Shown: piece after piece, positions 62,370 through 64,000 of the stretch
Position numbering within the stretch: the first letter of the stretch is position 1
Layout: each line of letters begins with the position of its first letter
Assembly: GCA_003344405.1 (NCBI GenBank)
Contig: NOWV01000082.1
Location: 62,001 to 126,000, forward strand
Source of the DNA: Trichoplax sp. H2
Lineage: Eukaryota > Placozoa > Uniplacotomia > Trichoplacea
Reading direction: 5' to 3'
Length of the DNA: 64,000 nt
Position numbers and translations under genes: made by a program
Notes under the pieces: generated by a model
What the model was told of the DNA's origin: nothing
Seen by the model: only the letters and a program-made list of their open reading frames with translations
Database searches by the model: none

Positions 62370-63947
62370 ATGACGAGCACCAGCAAAACATCTAAATTTA
62401 AGGTGGTCCTGCTTGGAGAAGGCTGTGTTGGCAAAACGTCTATTGTGTTGCGCTACTGTGAGAACAAGTTTAACGAGAAGCATCTTAGCACGTTACAAGT
62501 ACGCTATTTGAGGCAATATTGTCTCTTCGATATGATGCCAGATAGTTACTACTTACTAGTGTAGTGCTAGATCATGTATCAGCATGATAGCACATCGGTG
62601 GCAGGGACTGCTGAATGTAAATTGTGTCGACTTACAGTACAGTTGTGCATAATCTTCGTTTCTGTAGTTTCGCTAACAATTATATGAAACACAGAACTTA
62701 GAATACACCTAGTGTTCTTCAAAATACAATACGACAATTATATACTTTATAAATTATTACTGCTTACTATCACAGTTTCAGTTAAGCTAATATTACTATT
62801 AGATATTTTCTATGATAACGCGCGGTACGAATGCAGTACTCATAGGTCAATAAGATATACGTGATCATTAAAATTTCCCTAATATAATATTGGTTGAATA
62901 TGGTATTCTTTCCTACTATCTTGAAGTAATATAGTGTAATAGGAGTCTAATTATTTAAGATGTATGTATTATAGTTTATGATATACGTACAGATATAGTG
63001 GTACTAAGATTTTTAACTGCTTACTTTCTCGATTATATCAGTCATAATTGTAATCATATAATAAAACGGAATACTCTAGGCTTCGTATCTGGAGAAGAAA
63101 TTGAATATTGGTGGAAAAAGGATTAATTTGGCAATTTGGGTAAATACTTTATGATAGGATGTTCATTTTTTGTAGCATATATCTTCTTATGCAACTGCTA
63201 TCTGGAACAGGACACCGCAGGACAGGAAAGATTTCATGCACTCGGCCCCATCTACTACAGGGAAAGGTTTGTATGTTCGTACGTATATTATTATACGTAT
63301 GTATCTCTTAAAGTTTCGTATATTTATGGCATAAGTCATTCAATTCTGATCTGTCAAATTTCATTTTGGGAGTTACTCAGATTAATGTATAATTCGTATA
63401 CTTTACTAGTCATGGAGCAATATTAGTTTATGATATCACGGACGAAGATTCCTTTATGAAGGTAGCCTGATAACTAGAAAGTCTTTGACCTGTTAAATTG
63501 ACCGTACAGCGCATCTTCCTTTCAGATTTATGTTGCTCTTTCGATGTAATGTGTAAATATGCATACGTTACAATTTTAAAAAGGTAAAGAAATGGGTTAA
63601 GGAACTAAGGAAGATGTTGGGAAACGAAATTTGTTTGTGTATAGTCGGTAAGTAAAAGTATAGAAATATTCTCTATGTAATGGCTATGATAGTAATTACG
63701 TATCTATTCATGGTAGGTAACAAGATAGATTTGGAAAAAGATAGGACTGTGCATGTAACCAGAGCGGAGGAGTTAGTCTTATTTTATATCTTCCATCTAG
63801 CAATTCTCGATAACTTAGAAAGTTTATACTTTGTCTGTGTTATATCACTTTCATACAGTTACGCTCAGTCCGTTGGCGCTGTTCACTTCCATACATCTGC
63901 AAAGATGAATAAGGGGATAGAAGAAGTATTTCTTAATTTAACAAAAA
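62370..63947 (+). CDS. RAB21: RAB21 small GTPase (3' end beyond window)
   Basis: RAB21 is an early-endosome Rab that controls integrin and cargo traffic. Exon 1 (62370-62498, 43 codons) holds the P-loop in VVLLGEGCVGKTSIVLRYCE and ends STLQ|GTACGC. Exon 2 (63080-63139) is ASYLEKKLNIGGKRINLAIW, and exon 3 (from 63211) is DTAGQERFHALGPIYYRE, with switch II. Exon 4 (about 63401) continues HGAILVYDITDEDSFMK; exon 5 (about 63583) VKKWVKELRKMLGNEICLCI; exon 6 (from 63717) NKIDLEKDRTVHVTRAE; exon 7 (about 63860-63947) YAQSVGAVHFHTSAKMNKG. The G-motifs NKID and TSAK are intact. The FHALGPIYYR and LRKMLGNEICLCIVGNKIDL segments identify RAB21 rather than RAB5 or RAB22. A GTGAGT donor follows at 63948, so the hypervariable tail and C-terminal prenylation cysteines lie outside. 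Confidence 0.95.
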
Positions 63948-64000
63948 GTGAGTCTTCAACAGTAAATTAAAAAAATTAATGAAGTTTACATGTTACAGTA

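Overview
The window is animal nuclear DNA. It is AT-rich, its genes are split by many GT-AG introns (about 100 bp to 1.7 kb), and it encodes metazoan families including BCL2-type apoptosis regulators, TOLLIP, phenylalanine hydroxylase and RAB21. Moderate gene density plus one BAK-like and one BCL2-like gene suggest an early-branching animal such as a placozoan. That assignment is inference; nothing here proves the species.

Layout (strand): PWP1 (-, 311-5980, last exon(s) not found), a LisH/WD40 protein (+, 7290-11561), TOLLIP (-, 12594-13987), phenylalanine hydroxylase (+, 15271-18247), an uncertain small gene (+, about 18.7-19.1 kb), DDX52/Rok1 helicase (-, 20283-24019), PRPF38B splicing factor (-, 25952-28615), BAK-like apoptotic effector (+, 29155-30189), TMEM19 (-, 31006-32894), catalase (-, 35263-39774), a secreted Cys-rich M15-type peptidase (-, 41154-42870), a 4.8 kb stretch with no convincing gene, a BCL2/MCL1-like survival protein (-, 47681-50050), CDC37 (+, 50937-54679), CNOT2 (-, 55653 to about 59.1 kb), an unidentified candidate gene (-, about 60.2-61.1 kb), and RAB21 (+, 62370 to beyond the window). 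Exons were assigned by reading conserved protein segments and joining them at GT-AG sites. Where every exon was traced (BAK, BCL2-like, TMEM19, M15 peptidase) the lengths sum to an intact reading frame.

Most genes are housekeeping: ribosome biogenesis (PWP1, DDX52), splicing (PRPF38B), deadenylation (CNOT2), kinase chaperoning (CDC37), membrane traffic (RAB21, TOLLIP), peroxide removal (catalase). They do not form one pathway, apart from the two opposing BCL2-family genes, which lie about 18 kb apart.

The most striking feature is noncoding. Dense arrays of the pentamer TACTG and its complement CAGTA, switching orientation to form perfect palindromes around TACTGTACAGTA, sit just upstream of nearly every start codon. 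They are concentrated between head-to-head genes and almost absent between tail-to-tail genes and from the 4.8 kb gene-poor stretch. Fold-back elements of about 170-430 bp, a shared 24 bp sequence at an array edge, and a 68 bp duplication that copies the CDC37 start codon into its own leader add to the picture. This promoter-linked palindrome family is the best candidate for something undescribed.
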